In this document: positions 6,464 through 6,640 of the stretch, piece after piece | How positions within the stretch are numbered: position 1 is the first letter of the stretch | Layout: every line of letters starts with the position of its first letter | DNA from: Pseudomonadota bacterium | GTDB lineage: Bacteria > Pseudomonadota > Alphaproteobacteria > Rhizobiales > Rhizobiaceae | Direction: 5' to 3' | Assembly (NCBI GenBank): GCA_023387715.1 | Contig: JAEWHQ010000069.1 | Coordinates: 1-6,640 of the forward strand | Length of the DNA: 6,640 bases | Program-made: the position numbers and the translations under genes | The notes under the pieces: model-generated | Databases searched by the model: none | Seen by the model: only the letters and a program-made list of their open reading frames with translations | What the model was told of the DNA's origin: nothing

Positions 6464-6640
6464 TGCGTTTTTCCTCCCTTAACACTCGTCTCATACCAAG
6501 CAGCCAGCATGCGACGTTCTTCATCCGAAACAGCCGTTATATTTGCAGGAGGCATGGCATGAGAACGCCCCGCCTGCAAATAAATCTCGCGTGCATGGGA
6601 TGCAATTTCGCGGTCTGTCTCCAAAATCACCCCTTTGGGC
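6460..6640 (-). CDS. puuD: Urate hydroxylase PuuD, C-terminal cytochrome c tail, 5' part outside window
   Basis: Only the last 59 residues are visible: the minus strand from the right edge is open to a TGA at 6462-6460. The segment PKGVILETD, then HAREIYLQAGRSHAMPPANIT, then SDEERRMLAAWY resembles the end of the cytochrome c domain at the C-terminus of PuuD. PuuD is an inner-membrane protein (DUF989 membrane region plus a c-type heme domain) that oxidises urate to 5-hydroxyisourate and sends electrons to the respiratory chain. Met29 of the visible part, in SHAMPP, fits the distal heme ligand; the CxxCH motif would lie outside the window. The stop overlaps the guaD start as ATGA, suggesting translational coupling. 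The purine-deaminase neighbour supports the call. From 59 residues another membrane cytochrome c cannot be fully excluded. Confidence 0.82.
   Translation of the reverse strand, partial: PKGVILETDREIASHAREIYLQAGRSHAMPPANITAVSDEERRMLAAWYETSVKGGKTQ

Noticed and set aside
1..6640. Mobile elements, CRISPR arrays, tRNA/rRNA genes, prophage or defence genes
   Set aside because: No transposase, integrase, direct-repeat array, tRNA-like cloverleaf or defence domain was found; all long frames are accounted for by metabolic genes.

Overview
The window looks like a chromosomal segment of an alphaproteobacterium. A Brucellaceae-like or other Hyphomicrobiales host is my guess from protein style, the FNR/FnrN-type operator, the PuuD-type urate hydroxylase and a base composition near half G+C. 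The genus cannot be fixed from this sequence alone. Coding density is high, and there are no mobile elements, tRNAs, rRNAs or CRISPR arrays. Seven protein genes are visible: five complete and two cut by the window edges.

Layout. (1) 1-549, minus strand: 5' part of a D-lyxose isomerase gene (cupin sugar isomerase). (2) 550-678: divergent intergenic region with a TATAAT box for the isomerase and a 10-bp inverted repeat upstream of the next gene. (3) 679-1281, plus strand: nicotinamidase pncA, closed by an intrinsic terminator at 1313-1343. (4) 1282-1520: AT-rich promoter region with a near-consensus FNR-type box at 1443-1456. (5) 1521-3772, plus strand: a two-gene cytochrome operon. It encodes a membrane-anchored triheme cytochrome c of the alcohol/gluconate dehydrogenase subunit type, followed with an ATGA overlap by a diheme thiosulfate dehydrogenase/tetrathionate reductase of the TsdA family. 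(6) 3780-3818: a perfect 38-bp palindrome flanked by A and T tracts, which is a bidirectional terminator shared by the converging transcripts. (7) 3823-6640, minus strand: a purine-catabolic operon read right to left, with the tail of urate hydroxylase puuD, then guanine deaminase guaD (ATGA overlap), then a MOFRL-family glycerate 2-kinase.

How the genes fit together. The minus-strand operon joins guanine deamination (guanine to xanthine) and urate oxidation to the late step in which glycerate, formed from purine-derived glyoxylate, enters central metabolism as 2-phosphoglycerate. The plus-strand pair looks like a periplasmic sulfur redox module. TsdA would interconvert thiosulfate and tetrathionate, and the triheme cytochrome would pass electrons to or from the respiratory chain, probably under low-oxygen control. 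This pairing, in place of the usual diheme TsdB partner, is the most interesting point in the window. pncA (NAD salvage) and the lyxose isomerase appear to be independent units.
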